Assembly (NCBI RefSeq): GCF_900090205.1 | Contig: NZ_LT607802.1 | Coordinates: 1,844,215-1,908,214 of the forward strand | DNA: 64,000 nucleotides | Reading direction: 5' to 3' | DNA from: Vogesella sp. LIG4 | GTDB taxonomy: Bacteria > Pseudomonadota > Gammaproteobacteria > Burkholderiales > Chromobacteriaceae | Shown: positions 49,097 to 58,177 of the stretch, one piece after another | Numbering within the stretch: the first letter of the stretch is position 1 | Layout: each line of letters begins with the position of its first letter | The notes under the pieces: generated by a model | What the model saw: the letters and a program-made list of their open reading frames with translations, nothing else | Told to the model about the DNA's origin: nothing | Database searches by the model: none | Position numbers and translations under genes: made by a program

Positions 49097-49791
49097 ATGC
49101 GCGTGCATACGTGGCGGAAGCGCTGGGCACGGCGCTGCTGCTGGTGGTGGGGCTGGGCTCCGGCATCATGGCGCAGCAGCTGGCGGGCGGTAACGTGGCG
49201 CTGGCGCTGCTGGCCAATACCCTGGCCACCGGCGCCGGGCTGCTGGTGCTGATTACCGTGTTCGCGCCGCTGTCGGGCGCCCACCTCAACCCGGCGGTGA
49301 GCCTGGTTATGGCGCGATGCGGCCAACTGCCGTGGCGGCAATTGCTGCCTTATGTTGCCTGCCAGCTGGCCGGCGCGCTGGCCGGGGTGCTGCTGACGCA
49401 TGCCATGTTCGATCTGCCCTTGTTGCAGGTGGCGCAGCATGCGCGTACCGGTTGGTCGCAATGGCTGTCCGAGGCGGTGGCCACTGCCGGCCTGCTGCTG
49501 GTCATCTTCGGCGCCATGCGCCATGCCGGCGAGCGCATTCCGCTGCTGGTGGCGCTGTATATCGTGGCCGCTTACTGGTTTACCGCGTCATCGGCATTTG
49601 CCAACCCGGCCATCACGCTGGCGCGTTGCCTCAGCGATACCTTTGCCGGCATCCGCCCGCAGGATGTGAGCGGCTACGTGCTGGCGCAGCTGGCCGGTGC
49701 GCTGCTGGGCGGCAGCCTGGGCAGCTGGCTGTTCGCCACGCCGCCGGTGCGGCAGGCCGCCACGGCAGCGGTGTCCGATCTGGCGGGATAG
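49093..49791 (+). CDS. aqpS: MIP-family channel in ars operon (AqpS-like aquaglyceroporin)
   Basis: A 232-residue six-helix channel with both NPA boxes intact: HLNPAVSLVMA and FANPAITLAR. The start is the ATG overlapping the arsC stop (ATGA). In Sinorhizobium AqpS conducts arsenite out of the cell after ArsC reduces arsenate. Here no ArsB or Acr3 pump follows, so this channel is the only exit candidate in the operon. Confidence 0.88.
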   Translation: MNARAYVAEALGTALLLVVGLGSGIMAQQLAGGNVALALLANTLATGAGLLVLITVFAPLSGAHLNPAVSLVMARCGQLPWRQLLPYVACQLAGALAGVLLTHAMFDLPLLQVAQHARTGWSQWLSEAVATAGLLLVIFGAMRHAGERIPLLVALYIVAAYWFTASSAFANPAITLARCLSDTFAGIRPQDVSGYVLAQLAGALLGGSLGSWLFATPPVRQAATAAVSDLAG

Positions 49792-49810
49792 CAGCGTACT
49801 CCCCCTGCTC

Positions 49811-50545
49811 TCAGGGGGTAGCGCCGTAATGGCGCAGGATGCGCTCGTATTCGCCGGACTGATGCAGGGCGGTCAGGCCCTGGCTGAATTCGGTGAGCAA
49901 GCGGCCGCTTTCCGTCTTGTGGCGGCTGAAGGCGATGTGCAGCGGCATCACTTCCAGTGGCGGCTCCTCCCAGCACAGCGGTACCGATAGCGCAGGCTTC
50001 GCCTGCCGCTGCAGGTACTGCGCCACTTCACGATCGATCAGCACCAGGTCGAGTCGCCCTGCGGCCAACTTGTACAGGTTGCTCATGTCGTCTTCGGCAT
50101 CGACGCTGTGCAGGCCGGCCTGCTCGAAGCTGTCCGGGTTCTTGTAGCCCTGCACCGTGCCGATGCGCAGCGTGCGCAGCTGTGCCAGCTCGCTCACGTT
50201 GACACGGTGGTCGCAGCGGCTGAAGAAACCCAGCGTGGTGTTGTAGATCGGCAGGCTGAAATACAGGAAGCCGCTGCGCTCCTGCGAATACCACAGCCCG
50301 AGCAGGCCATCGAAATGGCCGTTCTGCACCTCGCTCAGTGCCCGCACCCAAGGGCGAAAGCTCAGCCGCAGCGAGATGCCGCGCTGGGCAAAGGCCGCGC
50401 GCGCGATGGCGCCGATCAGGCCGCCAGCCGGGTCGGTCGCGGTGGTGTAGGGCGGATATTCCGCGGCCGCCAGGGTGATGCTCTGGCCAGCGGCCAGGCA
50501 ATACTGGCTGCACAGCAGGGCCAGCAACAGGCAGAGTGTTTTCAT
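49811..50545 (-). CDS. periplasmic solute-binding protein (family 3, amino-acid type)
   Basis: A 244-residue secreted protein with signal peptide MKTLCLLLALLCSQYCLAAG, using the ATG at 50545. It contains the SBP_bac_3 features AAEYPPYTTATDPAGGLIGA and YKLAAGRLDLVLIDREVAQY. No permease or ATPase gene is adjacent, so it may be an orphan binding protein or a stand-alone sensor of the type common in aquatic betaproteobacteria. It converges on the aquaporin gene with 19 bp between stops. Confidence 0.85.
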   Translation of the reverse strand: MKTLCLLLALLCSQYCLAAGQSITLAAAEYPPYTTATDPAGGLIGAIARAAFAQRGISLRLSFRPWVRALSEVQNGHFDGLLGLWYSQERSGFLYFSLPIYNTTLGFFSRCDHRVNVSELAQLRTLRIGTVQGYKNPDSFEQAGLHSVDAEDDMSNLYKLAAGRLDLVLIDREVAQYLQRQAKPALSVPLCWEEPPLEVMPLHIAFSRHKTESGRLLTEFSQGLTALHQSGEYERILRHYGATP

Positions 50546-50726
50546 GCCGTAGTCTTGGAGTCGTTTCACGATCTGTGGTGTGTGTGCCGAAAACCTTAGG
50601 CGCCGGCTACGGTTTGGCTATGGTGAATTTACCACGCTTGCTTGCAGCCGAACGCCATGATCGTAAATTGGTTTTTATAGATATTCCAGCCGACAAGGCC
50701 CGCGTCTACCTGTACTTTGCGGCAGG

Positions 50727-51269
50727 CTACTCCTCCCACGGCCACCAGTCGGGCAGCGGCTGCAGTGCGCTTTCCGGGTACTGCGCGAACAGGTTGGCCG
50801 CAAGGCGCAACGGTTGCTGCACGCCGTGCTCGCCCAGCCAGTCGTCCAGTGCCTCGACCTGTTCCTCCTTGCCCATCAGCCGGTACAGCAGCGCCCAGTC
50901 TTCCGGCAGGCACCACGGCAGGCCGTCGGCCTGCTGCACGGCGCTGGCATCGAACGGCCAGCGAAAGCTGCCCTTGGGCAGGCGGATCGCCATCTCGGCG
51001 ATCAGGTCCACCGGCGCGGCATCCGGCAACTCGAAGCGGGCGTAGTGGCGGGTGGCGTATTGCGGATGCGGCGGCGGGGTGATGTCGCGGCCACGCGCCG
51101 CCAGCACCTCGCGCACGGCGGCAAAGTCGGCGGCGGTGGTGACGATGTCCAGGCCGCGCGGTTCGTCCACCAGGCCCAGCTGTTGCAGCAGGGTGCTGCC
51201 GCCTATGGCCCAGCAGCGGCCGGCCAGCGCCGGCGCCAGTTGGTGTGCCAGTTGCAATGGGGTCTGCAT
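50727..51269 (-). CDS. nucleotidyltransferase-fold protein
   Basis: A 180-residue protein; start taken at the ATG at 51269 (MQTPLQLAHQLAPALAGR). The segment WAIGGSTLLQQLGLVDEPRG followed by LDIVTT resembles the GGS...D.D layout of minimal nucleotidyltransferases, with a later aspartate in APVDLIAEM. The target is unknown. It is followed upstream by slyX on the same strand, 20 bp away. Confidence 0.7.
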   Translation of the reverse strand: MQTPLQLAHQLAPALAGRCWAIGGSTLLQQLGLVDEPRGLDIVTTAADFAAVREVLAARGRDITPPPHPQYATRHYARFELPDAAPVDLIAEMAIRLPKGSFRWPFDASAVQQADGLPWCLPEDWALLYRLMGKEEQVEALDDWLGEHGVQQPLRLAANLFAQYPESALQPLPDWWPWEE

Positions 51270-51289
51270 GCGGGCTCCTTGCCGGTGGC

Positions 51290-51493
51290 TCAGTAGTGCG
51301 GCGGGATGTCGTCGCGCAGCGAGCGCTGCTCTTCCGGCTGGTTGCCGGCCTGCTGCAGGCGGTACAGGTGGCGCAGCTGTTCCTGCAGCAGGTCGATCTG
51401 CTGCTGCTGGCGCGCCACGGTCAGGTTGAGCGCGTCCAGCAGTTCTTCCTGCAGCGCAAGCTTGATTTCCAGTTCGGTAATGCGGGATTCCAT
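51290..51493 (-). CDS. slyX: SlyX family protein
   Basis: A 67-residue coiled-coil protein (MESRITELEIKLALQEELLD) with the characteristic end DDIPPHY. Function is unknown despite wide conservation. The ATG at 51493 is used since it begins the family motif; the longer frame is non-conserved. Confidence 0.92.
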   Translation of the reverse strand: MESRITELEIKLALQEELLDALNLTVARQQQQIDLLQEQLRHLYRLQQAGNQPEEQRSLRDDIPPHY

Positions 51494-51565
51494 GGTGGCT
51501 CCAGGCGGGTAGTGCGCGCATTGTAGCCATGTTGGCCGCACGCCGGCAGGCAAACCGTGCCGCGG

Positions 51566-53194
51566 CTAGACCTGGAAGCGCGCCACCATGCGCTCCATAT
51601 CGGCCACCACGTCCTTCATCACCCCGGAGGTGGCGGCGGCATGGTGGGCGATATGGGTAACATCCGCCGAGTGGCTCACCACCACCTCGATGCGCTGCGC
51701 TACCTCGGTGGAGGCCCGCGCCTGCTGCTGCAGCGCCGCGCTCAGCGTGGACATGATGCCTGCCACCTGCTGCGACAGCTGGCGCAGCTGCGACAGGCTG
51801 TCGCCGGCCAGTTCGGCGCGGTGCACGCTGTCGTTGGCCAGGGTGACGCTGTTGCCCACCTCCTGCACCACCTCGCTGGTGGAGTGCTGGATGGCGGATA
51901 CCATCTGCACGATTTCACTGGTGGACTGCGCCGTTTTTTCCGACAGCTTGCGCACCTCGTCGGCCACCACCGCAAAACCGCGGCCATGTTCGCCGGCGCG
52001 CGCCGCCTCGATGGCGGCATTGAGCGCCAGCAGGTTGGTCTGGTCGGCAATATCGCGGATCACGGCGACGATGCTGGATATCCGTGCCGACTCCTCCTGC
52101 AGCTGGCTGATACGCTCCGCCGCGCCGATCACCACGCGCGACACCTGCTGCAATTCGCCGATCAGCCCCAGCAGCGAATCATGCCCGGCCCTGGCCTGCA
52201 GGTCGGAGCTGCTGCTCAGCTCGGCCGCCGCCACCGTGCTGTCCGCCACCTCGCTGATGGAGCTGGTCAGGTTCTCGGCGTTGGCCGCAATGCCGCTGGC
52301 GGCCTCGCCCTGCTGTTCCACCGCGTGCTCCATGCGCTGCACCGACTGGTTGAGTTCCTCCGACGACTGGCGCAGCGAATCGGCATTGCGGCGCGTGCCC
52401 AGCATGGCTTCGCGCAGCGCCACCTGCATGTCGGCCATGGCCTGGATCAGCTTGCCTACTTCATCGCGGCTGGCCGCGGGCAGCTCGCCACGCAGGTCGC
52501 CACCGGCAATGCGTCGTGCCGCCGCTACCGTTTCGGCCAGCCTGGCCGCCATGCCGCTGGCGATCAGCAGCGACAGCACCAGCGCCAGGGCGATGCCCAG
52601 CAGCAGGGCGATGATGCCGCTGCGGATGCTGCTTTGCGCCGCCTCCTGGGCGCGGCTGCCGGCCGCGCGGGCTTCATCCGCACTCAGCCTGGTCAGCGCG
52701 TCGGTCTGGTCGCGCAGCAGGTTGGCGCGTTTCACCCACTCGCCCTTGCGCAGCGCCTGCGCGGCGTCCTCCTGGCCGCTGGCGCGCAGCGCGATCGCCT
52801 GTTCCACCGTGGTGCGGTAGTCGGCCGCCGCCTGCAGCGCCTGCTGGTAGGCCTTGCGTTCGGCCTCGCTGGAGATCAGTGGCTCATAAGCCTGGAATGC
52901 CTTGCCCAGCGAGGCATCCAGCTGTTGCATCGATTGCGCGGTCTTGGTCTGCTCGGCCGGCTGGGTGGACAGCATGTATTCCAGGCTGCGCACCCGGTAG
53001 CGCAGGCGCAGCTGGCTGATGTCCGCCACCGCCTGCAGCGAGGGTAGCGAGGTGTCGCTGATGACATGGCTGTCGCGGCTGATGCCGTGGATCTGCCACA
53101 GACAGTACAGGATGGCGGTAACCAGGATGCCGCCGCTGCCAAGGAAGCTGACCAGGAACTTTGCCCGCAGGCCCAGATTATCGAGAAATCGCAT
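51566..53194 (-). CDS. methyl-accepting chemotaxis protein (four-helix-bundle sensor)
   Basis: A 542-residue chemoreceptor. The first membrane helix is [20 protein letters not shown]. The periplasmic part of about 155 residues is helical and Gln/Ala-rich (4HB_MCP-like). A second membrane helix ([20 protein letters not shown]) is followed by HAMP and the signalling domain with the [19 protein letters not shown] tip. It has no NWETF tail. The ligand is unknown. It is distinct from the Cache-type receptor at 27743-29722. Confidence 0.93.
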   Translation of the reverse strand: MRFLDNLGLRAKFLVSFLGSGGILVTAILYCLWQIHGISRDSHVISDTSLPSLQAVADISQLRLRYRVRSLEYMLSTQPAEQTKTAQSMQQLDASLGKAFQAYEPLISSEAERKAYQQALQAAADYRTTVEQAIALRASGQEDAAQALRKGEWVKRANLLRDQTDALTRLSADEARAAGSRAQEAAQSSIRSGIIALLLGIALALVLSLLIASGMAARLAETVAAARRIAGGDLRGELPAASRDEVGKLIQAMADMQVALREAMLGTRRNADSLRQSSEELNQSVQRMEHAVEQQGEAASGIAANAENLTSSISEVADSTVAAAELSSSSDLQARAGHDSLLGLIGELQQVSRVVIGAAERISQLQEESARISSIVAVIRDIADQTNLLALNAAIEAARAGEHGRGFAVVADEVRKLSEKTAQSTSEIVQMVSAIQHSTSEVVQEVGNSVTLANDSVHRAELAGDSLSQLRQLSQQVAGIMSTLSAALQQQARASTEVAQRIEVVVSHSADVTHIAHHAAATSGVMKDVVADMERMVARFQV

Positions 53195-53313
53195 GGCGCC
53201 TCTCCTTGCCAGCCGGATAATGCCGAAAGTATAGGCAGCGTCCTGGCGGATTGCCGCCCGGCTGCATGGTGGCCGGGCAGGAGGCGCTACGGCCTGCTAG
53301 CCGCGCATAAAAA

Positions 53314-53345
53314 CAATGCCGCCGGCACGGGGCCGGCGGCATTGA
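53314..53345 (-). terminator. terminator after glycine-zipper lipoprotein gene
   Basis: Stem ATGCCGCCGGC / GCCGGCGGCAT; on the minus strand followed by TGTTTTTATG. Confidence 0.85.
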
Positions 53346-53367
53346 GGGGTGCAGTAGTGCTGCGGTG

Positions 53368-53835
53368 TTACATCGGCAGCACGCGCGCGGTGCCGTTGCC
53401 GCTGAGAATCTTCACGCGCTGGCCCGCGCTGATGGGCACATCGGCTTCCTGCACGATGGAGATGGTGCGGCCCTTGTCGGTCTGGATGGTCAGCTCGTAA
53501 GCGGCCTTGCTGCTGCCGCGCTGCATGCCCTCGGCAGCAACGCCACCGATCATGGCGCCAACGATGGCGCCGGCGGCGGAGCCCTTGCCCTGGCCGACGC
53601 TGCTGCCGGCGATGCCGCCCAGCGCGGTGCCGCCCAGGGTCAGCAGGTCATTTTTGCTGCCTTCCATCCTTACCGATTTCACATCCAGCACCTTGCCGTA
53701 TTCCACGTCGTGAATCTGGCGCATGTCGGACTGGCTGTAGACGGCGGCGGAGTCCGAACCGTACATGCTGGTGCAGCCTGCCAGCAGGGCAACGGACAGC
53801 AGGGACAGGGTGGCGGTAAGGCGCAGGCGGGACAT
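53368..53835 (-). CDS. glycine-zipper outer-membrane lipoprotein (SlyB/Pcp-like)
   Basis: A 155-residue lipoprotein with lipobox LLAGC (Cys at 21). The middle has a glycine-zipper segment (GGTALGGIAGSSVG and AIVGAMIGGVAAEG) forming a membrane hairpin, and the C-terminus is the SlyB-type beta domain (VPISAGQRVKILSGNGTARV). SlyB-like proteins form stress-protective outer-membrane nanodomains in E. coli; the exact role here is inferred. Monocistronic. Confidence 0.87.
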   Translation of the reverse strand: MSRLRLTATLSLLSVALLAGCTSMYGSDSAAVYSQSDMRQIHDVEYGKVLDVKSVRMEGSKNDLLTLGGTALGGIAGSSVGQGKGSAAGAIVGAMIGGVAAEGMQRGSSKAAYELTIQTDKGRTISIVQEADVPISAGQRVKILSGNGTARVLPM

Positions 53836-53942
53836 GATGCAACTCCATGAGATTCACAATGGCCCGTATTTGACCACATTCCCGGGGCGGGGTTTGCGCT
53901 AACTACGTGACTATTTGTGACGAAGTGTGAAGACGAATGGCC

Positions 53943-54338
53943 TCAGTCGGCCAGTTGCGCCGCGAATTCGGCGGGTACCGACGGCCGGCCACGTTCGTTG
54001 ATGGCGGTACCGACGATCAGGCCTTCCAGCACCACCTTGCCGTCGTCCTGGCGGATCACCTGCTGGCGGAAACCGAAGCGCACCTTGGATACCGGCTCGA
54101 ATGCCACCGTTACCATGAACTTGTCGCCGCTGGTGAGCGAGGCCTTGTAATCCAGCTCGGAACGCACCACCACCAGGTTGATGTTCTGGCGCGCCAGCTC
54201 GGCGAAATCGATGCCCTTCTCCAGCAGGAATTCATGGCGGGCATGTTCCAGGTAGTTGAAGTACACCCCGTTATTCACGATGCCCTGCATATCGCATTCG
54301 TAATCACGCACCTTGAATTCAACGGTAAAAACGGACAT
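53943..54338 (-). CDS. acyl-CoA thioesterase, hotdog fold (YbgC/4HBT-like)
   Basis: A 131-residue hotdog-fold thioesterase. The catalytic loop RDYECDMQGIVNNGVYFNYL (11-30) has the acidic residues and the VNNxxYxxYxE helix of the 4-hydroxybenzoyl-CoA thioesterase family. It hydrolyses some acyl-CoA; the chain is not predictable. It is not next to tol-pal genes, so it is not the tol-linked YbgC by context. Confidence 0.85.
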   Translation of the reverse strand: MSVFTVEFKVRDYECDMQGIVNNGVYFNYLEHARHEFLLEKGIDFAELARQNINLVVVRSELDYKASLTSGDKFMVTVAFEPVSKVRFGFRQQVIRQDDGKVVLEGLIVGTAINERGRPSVPAEFAAQLAD

Positions 54339-54521
54339 CGGCTGGCTCCATCGGCAATGTAGTGGTCAAAGCACCGGCGACAGGATGCCGCGGCGCGGGG
54401 AAGGGAGTGTAGCGTAAAGCTCAAGGTTTGAGAGATGGCTGTTATCGAGTGCTGCTGGATTTGACTTAAGGAGCTTGGTGGTCAGACAAGAACATGCGGC
54501 CATGGTTGGCCGCATTGCTGT

Positions 54522-54818
54522 TTATCGATAGCTGGTCAGTTGCAAGACGGTTGCCGGACCGGCCCTGAATGTCGGGTTAAGCCGGTCTGCTTCCAGCATA
54601 TGTGGCGAAACGTCATGCGCGCTCAAGGCTTCTGCTGATGTCCAGCGCTCAGTCAGCACAAACTGATCGTTGTTATTTGCCACCCGATGCAGCTCGTATT
54701 CAAGGCATCCAGCTTCTGCTCGCACCAGTGGGGCGAGTTTTTCGAATGCTTGAATCTGCTGCTTGCCAAGCCCGGGTTGAACCTGGATGAGAACGATAAG
54801 TACAACTTCGTGGGACAT
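54522..54818 (-). CDS. antibiotic biosynthesis monooxygenase (ABM) domain protein
   Basis: A 98-residue dimeric alpha+beta barrel protein: VLIVLIQVQPGLGKQQIQAF, then RAEAGCLEYELHR and NNNDQFVLTERWTS, the usual YgiN/quinol-monooxygenase-like pattern. Substrate unknown. It is more AT-rich than its neighbours and stands alone. A GTTGGCCGCA word sits just past its stop codon (54505-54514). Confidence 0.8.
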   Translation of the reverse strand: MSHEVVLIVLIQVQPGLGKQQIQAFEKLAPLVRAEAGCLEYELHRVANNNDQFVLTERWTSAEALSAHDVSPHMLEADRLNPTFRAGPATVLQLTSYR

Positions 54819-54967
54819 AAATCCTCCGTGAATGCATTGGTTAATGATCCCGGAGAGAGTATTCGATCGATTCTGTTCTGGTTATTGAGTTGGCATTTGT
54901 TTTGCTGCAATGCACAGACAACAAGTTGTGAAGTTTGTGCAGAGAGTAATGTCCGGATGTGCTTAGC

Positions 54968-55759
54968 TCAGGGCGTTGGCCGCAGCGCCTTGATCACGTA
55001 CAGGTCGAAGCGGGTGGACTTGCCGTCCATCACTGCCGAAGGCTTGACGCCGGCGATGGCCGGGCCGCGCTGCGGGCGCTTCACCACCACGCGCACGGTG
55101 GCGGCGGCAATGGCGGCGGCCAGCAGTTCGCTGCTGTCCAGGTCGTCGCCGATTACCTGCTGGAAGGCCTGCATGCCTTTCTTGGCGGCGGCGCTTTTCT
55201 TGTCGGTGTCGGGGAACATCGGGTCGACGAACACCACCTCCGGGCGCTGCGCCTCCGGCAGTTCGGCCTGTGCGGCCAACCAGCGGCGGGCATCGGCGTG
55301 CACCAGCGTCATGCGGCGGGCGATGTCCATGGTGTCCGGGTGCCAGCGTGCGCGCTCCAGCGCGTCGTGCAGCAGCGCAGCGGCTACCGGCGAACGCTCC
55401 AGCAGGGTGACCTCGCAGCCCAGCGTGGCCAGTACGAAGCTGTCGCCGCCGAGGCCGGCGGTGGCATCCACCACCCGCGGCAGTTCCTTCGCGCCCTTCA
55501 GGCCGATGGCCTTGGCCACCGGCTGGCCGCGGCCGCCACCCTGTTCGCGGCGGTGGCGTGCGGCGCCTTCGACGAATTCGGCATACACCGCGCCATGCTT
55601 GCCGCTGGTGAGCAGCTCCAGCCGTTCCGGCCCCAGCTCCAGCCAGTAGCCTTCCTGCGGGCGCTGGGTCACCAGCGGCAGGGCAAAGCGTTCGGCCAGT
55701 TGCTGCGCGGTGTCGCGCCGCGCCGGTTCGGCGCAGAAGAGTGGAGTGGCTGCGGTCAT
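54968..55759 (-). CDS. rsmJ: 16S rRNA (guanine1516-N2)-methyltransferase
   Basis: A 263-residue SAM-dependent methyltransferase. The start is the ATG at 55759 (MTAATPLFCAEPARRD); a longer frame upstream is antisense to comEC. RsmJ motifs: VDATAGLGGDSFVLATLG SAM loop, LLERSPVAAALLHDAL, and VFVDPMFPDTDKKSAAAKKG with the catalytic DPMFP. It is divergent from comEC. Confidence 0.93.
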   Translation of the reverse strand: MTAATPLFCAEPARRDTAQQLAERFALPLVTQRPQEGYWLELGPERLELLTSGKHGAVYAEFVEGAARHRREQGGGRGQPVAKAIGLKGAKELPRVVDATAGLGGDSFVLATLGCEVTLLERSPVAAALLHDALERARWHPDTMDIARRMTLVHADARRWLAAQAELPEAQRPEVVFVDPMFPDTDKKSAAAKKGMQAFQQVIGDDLDSSELLAAAIAAATVRVVVKRPQRGPAIAGVKPSAVMDGKSTRFDLYVIKALRPTP

Positions 55760-55852
55760 GATGCGGTTCCTTGCAAGTGGCGGCGAAGATACGGCAAGCG
55801 CCGGGCGGCGGCAATCTTGCTGGCAATAATTCGTGTTGCATAGCATGGGGCC

Positions 55853-58177
55853 ATGAACATGCTTACCGCTTTCTGCCTGGGGCTGGTGCTGTGTGTCTGG
55901 CTGCCTGCGCCGCCGGACTGGCACCTGCTGCTGGCAGCCGTGATCGTCGCCTGGCCGCTGTGGTGGCGCCGGCGCACGCTGCTGCTGGCCGTGCTGCTGC
56001 TGGGCGTGGTCTATGCCGGCTGGCGCATCGAGCTGCGTCTGGCCGAGCGGCTGCCGGTGGCGCTGGAAGGCGTGCCGCTGCTGCTGGCCGTGCTGCTGCT
56101 GGGCGTGGTCTATGCCGGCTGGCGCATCGAGCTGCGTCTGGCCGAGCGGCTGCCGGTGGCGCTGGAAGGCGTGCCGCTGCAGATACATGGCACGGTGCGG
56201 GGGCTGGCCGCCACCGGGGAGTTTGGCGTGCGCTTTCGCTTGCAGCCGGATGAGGCCGACCGCCGGGAGCATGGTTTGCCGCCGCTACTGGAGCTGAACG
56301 ATTACGCCAGGCAGGACTGGCCGCCGGGCAGCCGCTGGCAGCTGTTGGTGCGTTTGCGCCAGCCGCGCGGTGCGGCCAACGTGGCCGGCTTCGATGCCGC
56401 GCGCTGGTACTGGAGCGAAGCCGTGCAGGCCACCGGCAGCGTCGGCAAGCACCGGCGGGCGCTGGCGGCGGACTGTGGCTGGCAGTGCCGGCTGGATACG
56501 CTGCGACAGGCGGTGGTGACGCGGCTGGCCAGCAGCATCGGCCCGGGGCGCGATGCGGCACTGGTGGCGGCACTGGCGGTGGGCGCGCAGCAGGGAATTG
56601 CCCGGCCCGAATGGCAGGCGCTGGCGGCCACCGGCCTGACGCACGCGGTGAGCGTGTCGGGCCTGCATATCACGCTGGTGGCCGGGCTGGTGCTGTGGCT
56701 GGTGCGCCGGCTGCTGCGGCCGTGGCCGCGCTGCCAGCCGCAGCGGCTTGCCCTGCTGGCCTCGCTGTTGGGCGCCGTGGCCTATGCCTTGCTGGCCGGG
56801 TTTTCGGTGCCGACACAGCGCACGGTGTGGATGCTGGCCGCCACCGTGGCGGCGCTGTGGCAATGGCGCAGCCTGTCCGGCTGGCAGGTATGGTTGGCCG
56901 CACTGGCGGTGGTGCTGCTGATCGACCCGTTCGCCGTGCTGGCGGCCGGCTTCTGGTTATCGTTCGGCCTGGTCGGCGCCTTGATCGCCGGCGAGAGCGG
57001 GTTGCGCCGCCGCCCTGGCTACTGGCCGGCGCTGCTGGGCGCGCAATGGCGTGCCACGCTGGCCTCGCTGCCGCCGCTGGCGGCCATGTTCGGGCAGTGG
57101 CCGCTGCTGTCGCCGCTGGCCAATGCGCTGGGCATTCCGCTGGTGTCGCTGTTGCTGACGCCGCTCGCGCTCTTGGCCGCCGCCTTGCCCTGGGCCTGGC
57201 TGGCGCGGCTGGCGGGTTGGGCGGCGGCCGGTTTCTGGTGGTGGGTGGACTGGCTGGCCGCCGGGCCGCAGTGGTGGTTTCCAGCCTTGCCCTGGCCGCT
57301 GTTGCCGGCGGCGCTGCTGGGTACGCTCTGCCTGGTGCTGCCGTTGTCGCGCAGCCTGCGGCTGGCAGGCCTCCTGTTGTTGCTGCCCCTGCTGCTGTAC
57401 CGCGCGCCGCGCCCACTGGCGGGCGAGCTGCGGGTGGAAATGATCGACGTGGGGCAGGGGCTGGCGGTGCTGTTGCAGACGTCGCGGCATGATTTGTTGT
57501 TCGACACCGGCGCCGGCGATGCCGGCCGCGTGCTGCTGCCGGTGTTGCGTGCGCTGGGGGCAAGTGCGCCGGCGCTGATGCTGTCGCACCACGACGCCGA
57601 TCATGATGGCGCCGCCGCCGGTGTGTTGGCGGCCCTGCCGGTGCCGCAGCTATGGCGCGGCCAGCCCGGCAGCGTGCCGGAACACCAGGCTCAGCCCTGC
57701 CGCGCGGGGCAAAGCTGGGTGTGGGACGGGGTGCGTTTCGACGTGTTGTGGCCGCGGGCGGAGACCAGCGGGGAGGATAATGCGCACAGCTGCGTGTTGC
57801 GGGTGGCCACCTGGCGGCAGGCGATCCTGCTGACCGGCGATGCGCCGCAGGCGGTGGAACTGGAACTGCTGCGGCGCTACGGTGCGGCCTTGCGCAGCCA
57901 GGTGCTGGTGGTGGGGCATCACGGTAGCCGTACTTCCAGTGCCGAGGCGTGGCTGGATACCGTGCAGCCGCAGTACGCACTGATCAGCGTGGGCTATCAC
58001 AACCGTTACCGCCATCCGCACCCGCTGGTGCTGCAAAGGTTGGCCGCGCGGGCGCTGCCGCCGTGGCGCACCGATCAGCTGGGGGCGCTGCAGTTGCGGC
58101 TGGGGGCGCAGATCGACATCACGCCGCGCCGCCAGCGCCGTTACTGGCAGCCGGCGGATCAGGCGGCCGGCAGGTAG
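55853..58177 (+). CDS. comEC: ComEC/Rec2 DNA internalisation channel with internal duplication
   Basis: A 774-residue inner-membrane protein that moves transforming single-stranded DNA into the cytoplasm. N-terminal hydrophobic helices and an OB-like segment are followed by the Competence domain (HAVSVSGLHITLVAGLVLWL). A C-terminal metallo-beta-lactamase domain follows, with MIDVGQGLAVLLQ and H579-H580-D581-x-D583-H584. Residues 43-75 are repeated exactly as 76-108 because of a 99-bp tandem duplication in the DNA; without it the length is 741, normal for the family. The 3' end overlaps the convergent response-regulator gene by 19 bp. Confidence 0.95.
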   Translation: MNMLTAFCLGLVLCVWLPAPPDWHLLLAAVIVAWPLWWRRRTLLLAVLLLGVVYAGWRIELRLAERLPVALEGVPLLLAVLLLGVVYAGWRIELRLAERLPVALEGVPLQIHGTVRGLAATGEFGVRFRLQPDEADRREHGLPPLLELNDYARQDWPPGSRWQLLVRLRQPRGAANVAGFDAARWYWSEAVQATGSVGKHRRALAADCGWQCRLDTLRQAVVTRLASSIGPGRDAALVAALAVGAQQGIARPEWQALAATGLTHAVSVSGLHITLVAGLVLWLVRRLLRPWPRCQPQRLALLASLLGAVAYALLAGFSVPTQRTVWMLAATVAALWQWRSLSGWQVWLAALAVVLLIDPFAVLAAGFWLSFGLVGALIAGESGLRRRPGYWPALLGAQWRATLASLPPLAAMFGQWPLLSPLANALGIPLVSLLLTPLALLAAALPWAWLARLAGWAAAGFWWWVDWLAAGPQWWFPALPWPLLPAALLGTLCLVLPLSRSLRLAGLLLLLPLLLYRAPRPLAGELRVEMIDVGQGLAVLLQTSRHDLLFDTGAGDAGRVLLPVLRALGASAPALMLSHHDADHDGAAAGVLAALPVPQLWRGQPGSVPEHQAQPCRAGQSWVWDGVRFDVLWPRAETSGEDNAHSCVLRVATWRQAILLTGDAPQAVELELLRRYGAALRSQVLVVGHHGSRTSSAEAWLDTVQPQYALISVGYHNRYRHPHPLVLQRLAARALPPWRTDQLGALQLRLGAQIDITPRRQRRYWQPADQAAGR
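55979..56176 (+). repeat. perfect 99-bp tandem duplication inside comEC
   Basis: 55979-56077 and 56078-56176 are identical at every base I compared. The unit is a multiple of three, so the frame is kept. It encodes a hydrophobic helix plus the amphipathic stretch WRIELRLAERLPVALEGVP. Confidence 0.93.

Noticed and set aside
49801..49818. CCCCCTG/CAGGGGG hairpin between aqpS and the solute-binding protein gene
   Set aside because: The stem is short and lacks a T-run on either strand, so I did not list it as a terminator.
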